From contig JBANDB010000005.1 of NCBI GenBank assembly GCA_037576215.1, positions 6,138,001 to 6,202,000 of the forward strand: a stretch of DNA of 64,000 bases, given 5' to 3'. The DNA comes from Armillaria gallica. Its lineage: Eukaryota > Basidiomycota > Agaricomycetes > Agaricales > Physalacriaceae. Each line of letters opens with the position of its first letter. The first letter of the stretch is position 1. A program made the translations under genes and the position numbers. The notes beneath the pieces are model-generated. The model did not search any database and had not been told where the DNA came from. It saw only the letters and a program-made list of their open reading frames with translations. Below are positions 23,513 to 34,174 of this stretch, piece after piece.

Positions 23513-24923
23513 ATGGCAGGTTACGCCCTGCATCTTCTGGAACGAGTCAGAGAGACCGACGTATGGAAGATTGTCCCTGCACTATCATCGGGCAACTCTT
23601 CAGTCAAATTCAAAGCCGCCGTCGTGCCACTGTTGATTCAAACCATTCAAGAATCGCTGGTTGCCTTTGGTTGCTGGGGCATGGCCCAGGCATTCTGGAA
23701 GAACTTGAGCGAGTGTCACCCAGACGTTCCGAAAATGGGTACGCTAATGTTCGAAATGAGTTCCTTCACCTTTCTCATCACAGCTTCTCAGTTGCGCATT
23801 TGTACAACGACTCCATCTGTCTGGAACAATTCACAAATGTTCTTTTTGCCATTTTCGAAGAGGACACATTTAAGTTGTCTGCCGTTACGCAGATAGCAAC
23901 CGAGGTCTATACACATCTATGTGTGGCTTGTGAGTGCAGCTTTCGGTGTTTGTGCCACTGGAACTGACACCTGTCATCAAGTCATGAACCCAGGTGGCAC
24001 CCGATCCAAAATCGGAACCCCGGGAACAATTCCAGAGTCAGTGGAAAGCACATTAGACGATATTCTGGCCGAGTTCGCTGCAACAGAGCCATGGGGAAAG
24101 CGTCGCAAACAAATGTTGAACAAGCTGGTAAATCAACGAGGTGCTATTTTGGAACCAGTTGTCGTTGATTTGATTCTTGGTGATAGGTTTTCCTTCGCGA
24201 CGGTGGGCGCTGTCCTTTGACACTTTTGACTTTCAAAGGGTTCGTTATCCCATACGACAGCAAAGCGACACTGTGCCACATCATCCCAAACTCTATTGCC
24301 TCGCCTGATAAGATACGTTCCTACATCTATTATTCAGATCGTCGTTGACTTTCATATTCTTCTAGCTAGACCCACTCAAAACGATATTACTGTTTGCAGG
24401 GAAAGATGTTGCCGAGAGCGTGCGAGCGGAGCTCAACTCGCTTGGGAACGTCGTCAACTTTGATACCGGTATCTCTGTGATTTTCGATGATCTTATGTTT
24501 GGCATTGAAGCTAAGGAGGAGGACAATGAAGTACGCAAATGTAAAGCTCCATAACTTCTTCCTCGATACTAACACTGCCTACAGGTCCAGTACTACTTTC
24601 GTCGGGCGCCCGGACACTCATCTCCCGGAACCACCGCATTCCGGATCCAGCCCAACGCCCGTATTACTTTTGGCGCTGGTCCGTTTGGGGAAAAGCTGGG
24701 CAGAGGACCTAATCCCAACTTATGCAACCTCCACTGGGCTATTGTGAGAGTTGCGAATATGAGCGGCGCTGCTGAGATCTTCGGGAAAGAAAAGGATGAA
24801 CAATTGGAGAATACATCTGCCCTACTTTCTACGCATTACCTTGACGCGCGATTGGACAAATTTGTGATGGAAGGATGGAAAGATGGAAGCTTTACAGAAC
24901 GTGGAATGGATTCCTATGCGTAA
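23513..24923 (+). CDS. Conserved multi-exon protein of unknown function
   Basis: Not recognised as a named family. Inferred exons: 23513 onward (MAGYALHLLERVRETDVWKI to HPDVPKM), then VAHLYNDSICLEQFTNVLFA to VTQIATEVYTHLCVA, then MNPGGTRSKIGTPGTIPESV to VVDLILG. These are followed by KDVAESVRAELNSLGNVVNF and a last exon from about 24584 with ITFGAGPFGEKLGRGPNPNL and CNLHWAIVRVANMSGAAEIF, ending MDSYA. Phases at all inferred GT-AG introns are compatible, which supports a real gene. Oddity: the frame is open upstream from ATG 23454 except for a TAG at 23490-23492. Either translation starts at 23513, or the upstream start is in another exon, or the copy has a nonsense mutation. No catalytic motif is identified. 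Confidence 0.55.
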
Positions 24924-25384
24924 ATTGCGCTGGTTCCCATTTCCTTACCTTATGAGGGTTTCATGTACGACAAGCACACCGAATCGGCCAGGGCTGCCAA
25001 GAACTCCTCTCTCTCCTCTGGACCTTCGACTTGACGTTCACCGTCGTGTTTTTTTCTGAACATCGTTGTTCTTTGCTTCATTCTCAATCCGCTCTAGGAA
25101 TCGGATTCAAATCGGAATATAACCTCCGAAACATATGTCACCGGGGTACGATATCGAGGCCACGCGATTCACCACTACAATGTCAAACTTACCCTCATTC
25201 GCCAGCGTCCTATTTACCCTAAAAACATCCCAGAGGTAATCCTCGAGTACTCTGGTTCAGCATATCGTAGATGCCACACCATCGACAACATATCCCATTC
25301 TCACCCTATTCGTTACCTCGTCACTGCATTCGACAATGGTATACTGGACGCCATATGTGAATTCATGATAATATTACGACTTGA
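24924..25384. other. Unassigned region
   Basis: Short frames with plausible splice sites exist around 25130-25330 but contain stops and no recognised domain. Confidence 0.3.
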
Positions 25385-25780
25385 CATAGCCCCATAGAGC
25401 ATGGGCCACTGGAACCGCATGAACGTATTCAAAAATATTCCTATATACAGCTTCGGAAACATTACATATACGCAAGGGACGAGCTAATCCTAGCTATTGA
25501 AACGAACCTCACAAAAATCGTGCCGCTACTCACTACCGAGCTACATGGATCCCCCGCACTCGAATTCTTCCTCCGCTTCCTAAAGAAACTCCCCGGGTTT
25601 TGGTCCGCTCGCATCGACCTTCTCGACGACATCCCAACCATCTTTTCCTCGCTCCGCAGTTCATTGCGGGCAGTTTTGGTGTGCCTTGAATACCTCGAGC
25701 GCTATGCGCTCACTTGTTTCGTCGACGCGGATTGGGTAAACCGCCATCGGGGCTGCACGGACTTGCTTTGGTACCTGTGA
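25385..25780 (+). CDS. Unclassified ORF fragment
   Basis: An open frame of about 131 residues without an obvious start, including KHYIYARDELILAIETNL and FFLRFLKKLPGFWSARIDLL and ending CTDLLWYL. It is leucine-rich and largely alpha-helical in character, with no motif I can name. It could be an exon of a decayed gene. Included because it is the longest clean frame between 24.9 and 30 kb with balanced composition. Confidence 0.25.
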   Translation, partial: HSPIEHGPLEPHERIQKYSYIQLRKHYIYARDELILAIETNLTKIVPLLTTELHGSPALEFFLRFLKKLPGFWSARIDLLDDIPTIFSSLRSSLRAVLVCLEYLERYALTCFVDADWVNRHRGCTDLLWYL

Positions 25781-27437
25781 GTCATTGATATAGCTGAATT
25801 GGGGTCTATGTACACATACCAAGATGCCAGGGTACCTTCCTTGGTATGTTGCCTCTCCCTATTCTACTTGGAAGCTTTCTGAACATTATCTGCCCTTTAG
25901 GCCTGGCTTTTGAGAGCCTGGCAGGGGAATCGGAATACATGTGGATTCAAAATAAAGCTATCTTTCTCTTTGTGCTTCGGGTATGGTTTAATGTCACGAC
26001 AAAGTCTCCAAGTTGGTGAGCGCAGGGTGGACCGACTTGCCTTTCCCTGGTTTAGTCGCCGATGCGGGGGTGGCGCAGTGACCTTGGCGGAATGAACATG
26101 AACATTACTCGGTTGGCTCCTATGTCCTGTCCTCTCACGCTGCAGTGATGGATGACGATTCTCAGGGCACTGTACCGATTTGTCTCCCTCGGGGTAATGA
26201 GGTCCACGCAGTATGACTGAAACGCTTTCGGAACAACCGCCTTTTGATATGATGGTCTACTATAGGAAAGGTCCCAAAAGGGCCTACCTTGTCTTCCTCC
26301 CGTATTTCCCGGGTGATCCATTCTTGGTCTCGCAATCTGACTACTTCGACGCATCTAGTTCTTGAAAAATGTATACCCATTGTTTCTCAGGAACCATCCG
26401 CGGAGGCAAATCCAACAGCATGTCCAAAAAAGGCATTCAACGCTCGGAGGTTTGAAATTCACCTCCTGCATTTCTTGTTTTTGTTAACGAGCTTACTGCA
26501 GTGCGGCAAGTTTGACGCCAGCGATGTGATTGTTCTGTGTTGCTACCAATCATGAAACAATCATCTAAGCATCCAAGGGCTTGCCGCTTTTCTACCATAA
26601 TGCGGGCGATCAATCACTCCAATTACACTGGCTTCGACAGACCCAGGCGAATCGGTCAAACAGATATTTGAACAACAGCAACGAATTTATTTAAAATAAA
26701 ATAAAAAAAGAGTGGGTCATTACCCCGACGACATCCCGGATACATTCCTCTAAGAATCATCATCCATTACTGCAGCTGGACTCCTCAAGAGGGGGCGAAT
26801 TAAAGGCCGATCGGGTCAGGGCCGCAACGGACGCAGCTCACCGAAGTCACTGCGCCACCCCCGCACCACTAGGATACGGGACCCTTTCTCAGGATGGCCG
26901 CCAAAGTAACAGCCCACGATCATTACCAACATATCTCCGACCTGGTGTTCAGAGTTTTGTTTTTTGCACCACCGGCTGGGGTGATCTGAGACATTCTCAA
27001 ATAGGAAAGATGTTGCGTTCTGTCTATTAACGAAGTTGTGTCGCCGCCTGCGTTGTCGTAGCGAGGATATAGGACTGGCCAATCTTCGTCCGCGGAATCA
27101 AATACGGAGGAATAAACGTTTCCCGTGTGCCAGATCTCTCTAGAACGGGTCACGATGTCAGCATGACACTCATTGGCCTGTTTGGCGATCGAAACCACCA
27201 ACAGGTCCCGAAAGATCCAGGGCAATGATAAACTTTCCGTCAAAATAAGAGAGGCGGATGCGGGGACGCGTTGAGAATTCAGCACACATTGAACCTCGCT
27301 GCTAACTTGTGGAACGGGACTCGGAAACATCATGAGAGGATATTGAAACAGGAAGGACATATATTTCGACTTGAACCAGTATCCTAAACGTGCTTCTAAC
27401 CTAGAAGCAAATGTGAATACGATGCATATAACGTAAA
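25781..27437. other. Unassigned region with a 20-bp inverted repeat
   Basis: Contains an exact inverted repeat, TGCGGGGGTGGCGCAGTGAC at 26063-26082 and its complement at 26846-26865, spaced by about 760 bases. A minus-strand frame at 26923-27360 has no recognised domain. A small non-autonomous element or a decayed gene is possible. Confidence 0.35.
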
Positions 27438-29967
27438 ATGAAACAGGCGTACCCGAAGAGAAGAAATCCCGTATTCAATCTCTCGCGGATTAGAGCCCCA
27501 ACTGTGACATATTCTAGCGCGACCGCAGAGCCGGTATGCTCTCTCGGTGACTATCATGAACCAACTCGCGGATTCCCTGAACTCGGATGCGAGGACCAGA
27601 AGCTTTCGTGGCAGGAAAGCGCTGCTCGATGCGGAGTGCTCCTAAGCGTGTCATGCTGTCAAGGTTTTGCCTGCAGCAAATATGGCGGCATGCGCGTACC
27701 TATACATTGTGCATACCAAGCCCTTCCCCCAGCAAAAGCCATTACTATGCATTACGACAAGTAAAAAAGGCCCGCCTTGCTGGAGGTTAGCTGGAAAAGC
27801 TGGATTCGAATAGAGGAAGGTTCTCACACCAGGTACCATCGTGAATTCCACTCTCATGTTCGTAAGCTCTCCATTTACACTCTCGCATTTGGCGTCGCTT
27901 CTTCCTCAGTAATCGCTCCTCGTACTTGCACTGGTTTTTTTCTGGGAGACGCCTGATGAGATGTATAACAAGCACCGACAGAGCTCTCGCACCTTTCCAT
28001 AATCCCAAGGTTCACAGTAGGGCAGGAGCGAGAACACCATCCTGCACCTACGCCACTAAGCGGGATCTGCCCTTCCTGCCCTCCGCGCCTTGATTATGAT
28101 GTCTTGACAATCCCTGCGCCAGAGGTTGCGCTTGGTCGAAAGACCGTCGCCTTGCAATGATACGACGCCTGGCACTGGAATCGGTGCTTAGCTGAAAATG
28201 TGGAGAGACGAAAACCGGAGAGTGAGTACTGGCCAGTGAGATGGGAGATCCAGAGACGCACGAAAATTTCCTCCTCACTACCACCTTGGCCTCGGCGTTG
28301 TTCCATGGACCTTCTCTCCAGGACCACTCCACCACCATTCACAGGTCCAGCGCAGACAAGGTCGTCCGATAGTTTTGGTGCATCGTAGTCTGCTGCTCAC
28401 TGTTTGAGGTTGGAAAACGCGTCGAGGGCTACCCTGCTGGCCAAATCTTGATGCTACTATGGTTATCGCTCTTGCCAATGTTTGAGCGAAGAAAAATACC
28501 TGAGCAGATCATCGGATAGCTTGGCTCTAACGTGAATATCTAGTCGACCAACGAAAAAGGCAAGGCAAGACTAGTAGCGGCAAGTGATGGTAGTGGTGGC
28601 GGCGAAAGCGTTCGGAACAAACTCCGCTTCAACACCAGCCGTGAAGCATCTGCAAGCCATTTATGACGACATCGAGGTCGGCATTCTCAGCTTCAGCGTC
28701 CTATCTACGTGGTACGTCGGTTGACACGACATGGCCGAAAACCTGACGCAGCGTCCTCATTGGGTGTATACTCCGTTCCTTGCGTCATGGCCTTTTCCAA
28801 TCTGCTACCGACAATCTCGATTCTCGGGTCCCAGAGAAGTGGGATCTGGTTTTAATTGCAAAGCTGCAAAGGATTTGCTAGGATGAACCATGCACGACTG
28901 GTGCTGACTGCACGAGATGAAGCGAAGGGAAGGCAGGCTCTGGTCCGTACGCTGATTCCCAGATCTACGAGCCCGACTAATCCTTGTCGTTTCACAGACA
29001 CAGAGAATCATTGATCTCGCAGGCTTTCAGGACCTTCTCTTAAAAGGTTCGGTCTGGTGAGTACCGTGCAATATTCCATACCACCGCGCGTGAACCTCAT
29101 TGCTCCCAACTAGACTGGACTGCGATGAACACTTCTTCACGAAAACGGGTGCGGCACAGGACGACCACTGGCAGATCATAAGGGATAAGATCAGCCGGCA
29201 TCCCAATGTCGCCGATAAGTTATCCAACTTTAGCACGCACGATGTCCTTGCTATACAGCCGTCTACCCGAATTTGCACGTACGCCTCTATTTCCGACACG
29301 TGTGTCGCGCGGCGGGTTCTCTACAAAGTACTTTTTGCGGGAAGGCCACGGCGAAGCAAAAGTGAGCCATTCAATATCCCTTCTATGTTCTCTAATCGCA
29401 GACCCGCGTCTAGAGAGAGGACAGTATTGTGTGTCTATGCTGGAGGACATGAGAGGTATACCTGATTGCAACACCGTCGATTGGATGCTAGGTGTTGGCC
29501 ATGATGCTGAGGAATGATGGCAAGCAACGGATGCACAAAATGATCTAGTCTCTTGCTTTTCGTATGCAACCGTGTCGACCAGGTAGTTCGTCACTCTAGA
29601 GATGGCGGGACGCTTGGAATCCGAGCTCGATTGCACCCTTCTGAATGTTGATCCTAAAGAGGTACCCGTGTCCAAACGTTCAAGAGACTTTATGCCTTTT
29701 AGAGGTGGGCGAGATTCGCCATCCGTTTTGCGCAATGGCGATCCGACACCGGTGAAAACCTGGCTACAAGTCATCTCAATTTGTCTCTATATTTCTTGGA
29801 AATTTTTAATTCGATATAGGGTTTAAATTGGACAAGTGTCTTGTTTTGTGCAGTGACGGTGCTCAGGAGAATCCGTGGGATGTCGGCCCGTGGTCTCGCG
29901 CTCTGGAGGTGCGGTCACACGACGAACGCGTCGCTCCCGAAACGTTCAGATACGCGCCCAGTCAACG
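27438..29967. other. Unassigned region
   Basis: Many overlapping frames on both strands, none with a recognised domain. The plus-strand frame at 29100-29465 (LDCDEHFFTKTGAAQDDHWQ) looks protein-like and may be a decayed exon, but its partners upstream are interrupted by stops. I make no gene call. Confidence 0.3.
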
Positions 29968-30216
29968 ATGACTGACACCCGAGATAATACGCCATTTCCC
30001 GATTCTTTTTCGAGGAAGTCCGTGCTTTACGATCGGGATCCTATGCCCGTTAAGGAGAGTACATCTATCTCGCTTAGGGCAGCGTCCCTTAAGCGGGAGG
30101 ATACCCAGATTAAGGAGCCGGCTTCCAGAAACAGCAAAGATAGTACTTCCATCCCGCACTTTCGCAAGGACAGGCCGGAGTTGAAGGTATTCAAAGAGAA
30201 ATTCCTCAGAGAGTGA
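29968..30216 (+). CDS. Small charged ORF of unknown function
   Basis: 82 residues from ATG 29968 (MTDTRDNTPFPDSFSRKSVL), rich in Lys, Arg, Asp and Ser, ending KVFKEKFLRE. The phrase RDPMPVK here parallels GDPTPVK in the frame near 29750. It could be the last exon of a larger gene upstream. No domain recognised. Confidence 0.2.
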   Translation: MTDTRDNTPFPDSFSRKSVLYDRDPMPVKESTSISLRAASLKREDTQIKEPASRNSKDSTSIPHFRKDRPELKVFKEKFLRE

Positions 30217-30539
30217 TTCCGGGCTTTCTAAAATTCTAATCCAGGTATGACTACTTCATTCCATCGTTCTTCGTTTATTCAGATTTTTTATACAGGTTGA
30301 TATGTCTGTCAATTATTGCAAATGTACAGCGCCGGGTACACTACTAGAATAGCATAAGACTTTCATTTGCATCTCCTTTACAACACTTCTCAAGATACCA
30401 CACTGAGCATTTCTACCTAACCGTTTGATCTAGAAGATCAGCCTGCAATCCCGTCACCTTCTTTGGAACAGTCTTCGCGCATATTGAGTTTCCAGGTTAG
30501 CCTTCCGTTTTTATCGTCCTTTCTGATCTGCAGAATTGA

Positions 30540-32001
30540 TTGTATTGACTAGAGTGCCGGCTCAAGGTTCGGTATTATGGCCCTTTTGGCCCTCTACCCT
30601 CGGGAGTGAAGGCAAGGGCATCCAGACGTGGAGGTACATGTCTCACGTACGTACGATCTTTCTATTAACCATGTCTGCTCACGTTATTTGAAGCTCCTTG
30701 GCCCGCTCACCATCACTATCGGTGGTCTCTGTTTGTATGGCCTGGGTACTCCATCTGACGTCCCTTGGATGTCGATTGAGGAAAAGCGGATGCCAAATAA
30801 GCGGATTATGGAAAATCAAAGCGGACATGTACAACGGTGTGGAAGTGGTATCAGGTTTGGGAATGTCTAGTAGATCCATGTGTACGGACGTTGGGCACGT
30901 TTATCCAGTTACACACGGCGCTGTCTTCTTTCACAGTTTTATTTTTCTGGTTTGAAAGGACTGCTAGGCTTGTTTGATTTGTTTCCACGGGCTAATGGCG
31001 CGACAGGTACCTAGCGGTGGTCTTACAGCATTCAGGAATATCATCAAGGCAAGCTTTGGCTTCAGCACGTATCCTTCCGTCTTGAAAAGAACGATAATAT
31101 TCTAATTTATCCTGACCTTGTACAGCGCCACTTCAAGTAATTCTATACAGTACACTCCAGAACATCATCTGCGTCACCAGCTGGGCTATTGCTGGAATAG
31201 TATGTGGTTCCTATCTTCGTTACCATGCAGCAGAGCGCTAAGTCGAATGGATAGGTGACGGCAAGGTGGAAAAACCTGCGGCTGTACATTATGGCAATTG
31301 CAACTATCCCAGCGATTGTTGGTTTTCTTGGTGTGGCTCTTATCGAGACGAGGGAATCGATAAAGGTCTGGATTTTTCTGAATGTCAATTCGGTCTGTGA
31401 CCATGGTATTGCAGTGGACAAAATGGGGGGGGGTATGTATTGCGTTATCGCACGTCGAATATAATCTCCGTACTATCTGTCTAATGACTCGCGATAGATG
31501 CCAGCCGTCTTCAGTCCAATCTTGGGGTGGACACTGATTCCGTCCAATGTTCCCGGTCGCACGGGCATCAAGCGAACAGTAACCTCCTCATTTACTTTCG
31601 TCTGGTAGGGGTTAACCACAAAATTCGTCACCTGCGACTGACAGCGCTTTTGTAGTGCCTGTGTGGATCACAGATATTCAAGTCGAAAGACGCGGTAAGC
31701 GTTGTCCCTCCTTGTGCCTCTGTATGATAATATATTGCCTTTTCAGCCAACGTACACATCTGGGGTCATCGGATGTGGGATCTGCTTCGGGATCGACCTC
31801 CTTGTTATGGTCGGTACGCCTGTTCGGTGGGACTTGGGCTTATTGTATGTTGAAGCATTGCGGACGTCCCTTGTGTTGAAGAAGAGACGACAGGATACGA
31901 TGCAAGGACTCACCCAGGAGGAGAGGGAGATGCAGGGAAAGATCAACGGCGAGTCCGATATGACAGACTTTGAGAATCCGCACGTGAGCCGGAATCTTTG
32001 A
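30540..32001 (+). pseudogene. MFS transporter, Dal5/allantoate-permease-like, truncated and frameshifted
   Basis: Segments match the anion:cation symporter branch of the major facilitator superfamily (membrane permeases for allantoate, nicotinate, biotin and similar). In order: GIQTWRYMS (near 30620), LLGPLTITIGGLCLYGLG (near 30695), TVWKWYQVWECLVDP (near 30835-30880), PSGGLTAFRNIIKASFGFST (near 31010-31065), AIATIPAIVGFLGVAL (near 31300), a segment with IPSNVPGRTGIKR (near 31540), SQIFKSKDA then PTYTSGVIGCGICFGIDLLV (near 31670-31810), and the C-terminal tail MTDFENPHVSRNL. At least two frame changes occur, near 30590 and between MENQSGHVQ and VWKWYQ near 30835. The N-terminal membrane segments are not found upstream. 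I conclude a 5'-truncated pseudogene, although unusual introns cannot be excluded. Confidence 0.65.
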
Positions 32002-32330
32002 TTTTCAGAGGAGATGTTCAGCGAGCGCTCATAGGTCATGACAGTTCCGGTACACTCTTTGAGGAACCGAAATTGTGTATTAATTTATGCATTCCTATAA
32101 TTATTCTGTTAATACATAGTGTGCATCGTGGCAGCGACGCAACTCACCATGTTTCTGTTCGCGCCATGAACCCCTTGGGAGATTATAACAACATATTTAC
32201 CATCATTTTAATCCCAACGCATTCCGTTTAACCTAGCCTATATAAGTAAGCGAAGCTTGGATCGTAGAACCCGAGGGCGGGGGTGTGAAATTAGACGGGC
32301 AGTACCGAAATGGAGTCAAAATCCCACGCC
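32002..32330. other. Spacer
   Basis: AT-rich sequence with TATATAAG near 32239. No gene supported. Confidence 0.35.
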
Positions 32331-34002
32331 TTGTTCACAAGTGCCTGCCGCGTGCCGAGGCGTGTACGACCTTGCTGGATCTTATGACTGGTCGCTGTCC
32401 CTTTCGAATATGTTTGGATTGCTCGTGCTCGGCATACTTCGGCACGGTCTTCTCCTGATGTCAATGCATTTTTTCGTCGACTTCTTTGTCTCATTCCTTA
32501 GCGTGCACCGTCACCGGTGAGGGAGAACAAATAAATGGTATGTAAAATTTGATGTGAAAGTGTCAGAACTGACCTCGTGCACTTACCCTGGGGCATCCAA
32601 GAATAAAAAACAGCGAGCGTGCTATTCTTCAAAGAGACTGACCATAGAAGAACTTGGGGCTCGATACTCATGCTTGGGGGTCGCTACTGATAGCAACTGC
32701 TACGGACCGGAGTTTGAACTGAGTCGGAATTATGCCGGAATTTCCCGCTTGAGGCGTGATGCCGTTGGTCTCGCAACTGGTAGTTCTTGCGCTGGCTGCC
32801 TCCTGCTCTCTCCCGCAGCCAGATATTTGCCAGAGATCTCTTTGAGTGATTGTATCCTCAGTACTTGAATATTTATGAATCTCCCTCATTTCAAGGCCAT
32901 AATTTTTACTTTATCTTATCCATGAAAGGAAATAGCTTCAGTCTCGCGAGGAGAAAATTTTCTGATATCAAAAGTCCATTTACTGTAAATTACCCTCAAG
33001 CAAGATCTAAATTGAAGGTGCCGACAGCCAGTCGATGTTGAATGCTCTCACTGCGACAGCGAGCACCGATAAATCACCGCGGCAGTGAACCGCATTTGGC
33101 TGAAATTTAAAACTCCGGTCAGTAGCAACTTGGCTGCTACGATTCGCAAAAGGCCCACAAATTACTCAACTGCCCGGAGGGCCCGGAAAATTTAGGGTGT
33201 ATTCTATGTGCATGAATAAGCTTGAATTAAAATTTTGAGCACCAGAAACTGAATGCATCCCTTGTGTTTAATGAATCCGCTACTGAACGGCAGGTCTGCC
33301 GCTTGATGTGGCTGTGCCTCGGGCATCAGAAAGGTCCACAGAGCGCCGTTTTTCACCACCCTCTTTGACTTCGCGTTTCTGGCACTCAAAAATTATTTTA
33401 GAATTTGCAGTTAGGTCTTCTGAAACTTTCCTCCTTTCCCTTTTCTTTCTCTCTCTTTTTTCTTTTTCTTTTTCTTTTCTTTTTAATTTTTTCTCAGACC
33501 GACCCACAAGCATCAGTAGCGAGCCGAACTTGGAATATGTGGACTGAAGCAGATATTTAGCAAGCCGAGGGCAGAAAATAGTAAACGAGACTCCTTTCGA
33601 ATTCATCGCTACTATCGGTTCTCCTTTCTCTTTATGCATGACACCCTGACCTCTAATTTCCGTTAGGATTCGAATATTTGGTGCCATGATGGCTAGGATT
33701 GCATGCGGGCAGAATAAAGAGATCGGGAGAAGGTACATTCAGCATTTGTATGGGCTGAATTGTTATGGGAATTAACGCGTGTCGTAGCTTACATTATATC
33801 ATGTTGCCGACTCTTGCCGTCGCTGCCAGATTCCATTATTTACACATGTGAAGCATGCCGCGTCGCAGCCGCTTACATTATATCATCTTGTCGACTCTGG
33901 CCGTTCGGCGTTGATGCCGAATATCCATTGTTTACACATATTTACATTTTGCAGAGTCGGATGAGGAAACCTGTGACTGGGGGTAGACCTTACTTCCAGC
34001 AA
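32331..34002. repeat. Dispersed ~0.8-kb repeat, copy 1 (contains a nested insertion)
   Basis: Sequence from TTGTTCACAAG to TTACTTCCAGCAA is closely repeated at 44263-45034 plus 62637-62659. In this copy an 868-bp element (32658-33525) is nested; in the other, the 17.6-kb block is nested. Without insertions both are about 795 bp. The ends show no clear terminal inverted repeat and no target duplication I can recognise, so the class is unknown. Confidence 0.8.
32658..33525. mobile_element. Non-autonomous hAT-like element (MITE-type), 868 bp
   Basis: It starts GGCTCGATACTCATGCTTG and its right end, read in reverse complement, starts GGCTCGCTACTGATGCTTG, so the terminal inverted repeats match at 17 of 19 positions. 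It is flanked by the perfect 8-bp target duplication GAACTTGG (32650-32657 and 33526-33533). The uninterrupted site with one GAACTTGG is present at about 44582-44589 in the other repeat copy. It has no transposase; internal frames, including a Lys/Glu-rich one on the minus strand, come from a polypyrimidine run at 33430-33495. TIR and target size place it with hAT elements. Confidence 0.92.
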
Positions 34003-34174
34003 TGCACTGCCACCAAGTCCATCTTCATCACCATCGCCATCCGATAGTCTCAATCTGATTTTGGTGTGTTGCGTTTCACTTGTTGTTCCGTATAATACTC
34101 ACTTTTTCTGGAATATAGCTGCAGATCTTTAATACCTTGATCCATCGTACTTGAACGTGTCTCGCACACCCAGC
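34003..34174. other. 5' flank of F-box gene
   Basis: Short intergenic stretch; no clear TATA box. Confidence 0.4.

Noticed and set aside
29220..29774. 184-residue minus-strand ORF
   Set aside because: No recognisable motif, and a competing protein-like frame lies on the other strand.
33280..33738. Lys/Glu-rich 152-residue minus-strand protein
   Set aside because: It arises from a polypyrimidine run inside the non-autonomous hAT element and crosses its right border.
32331..34002. Dispersed repeat as a solo LTR (TGTT start, CA end)
   Set aside because: Neither copy shows a flanking target duplication and no internal retrotransposon with these ends is visible.
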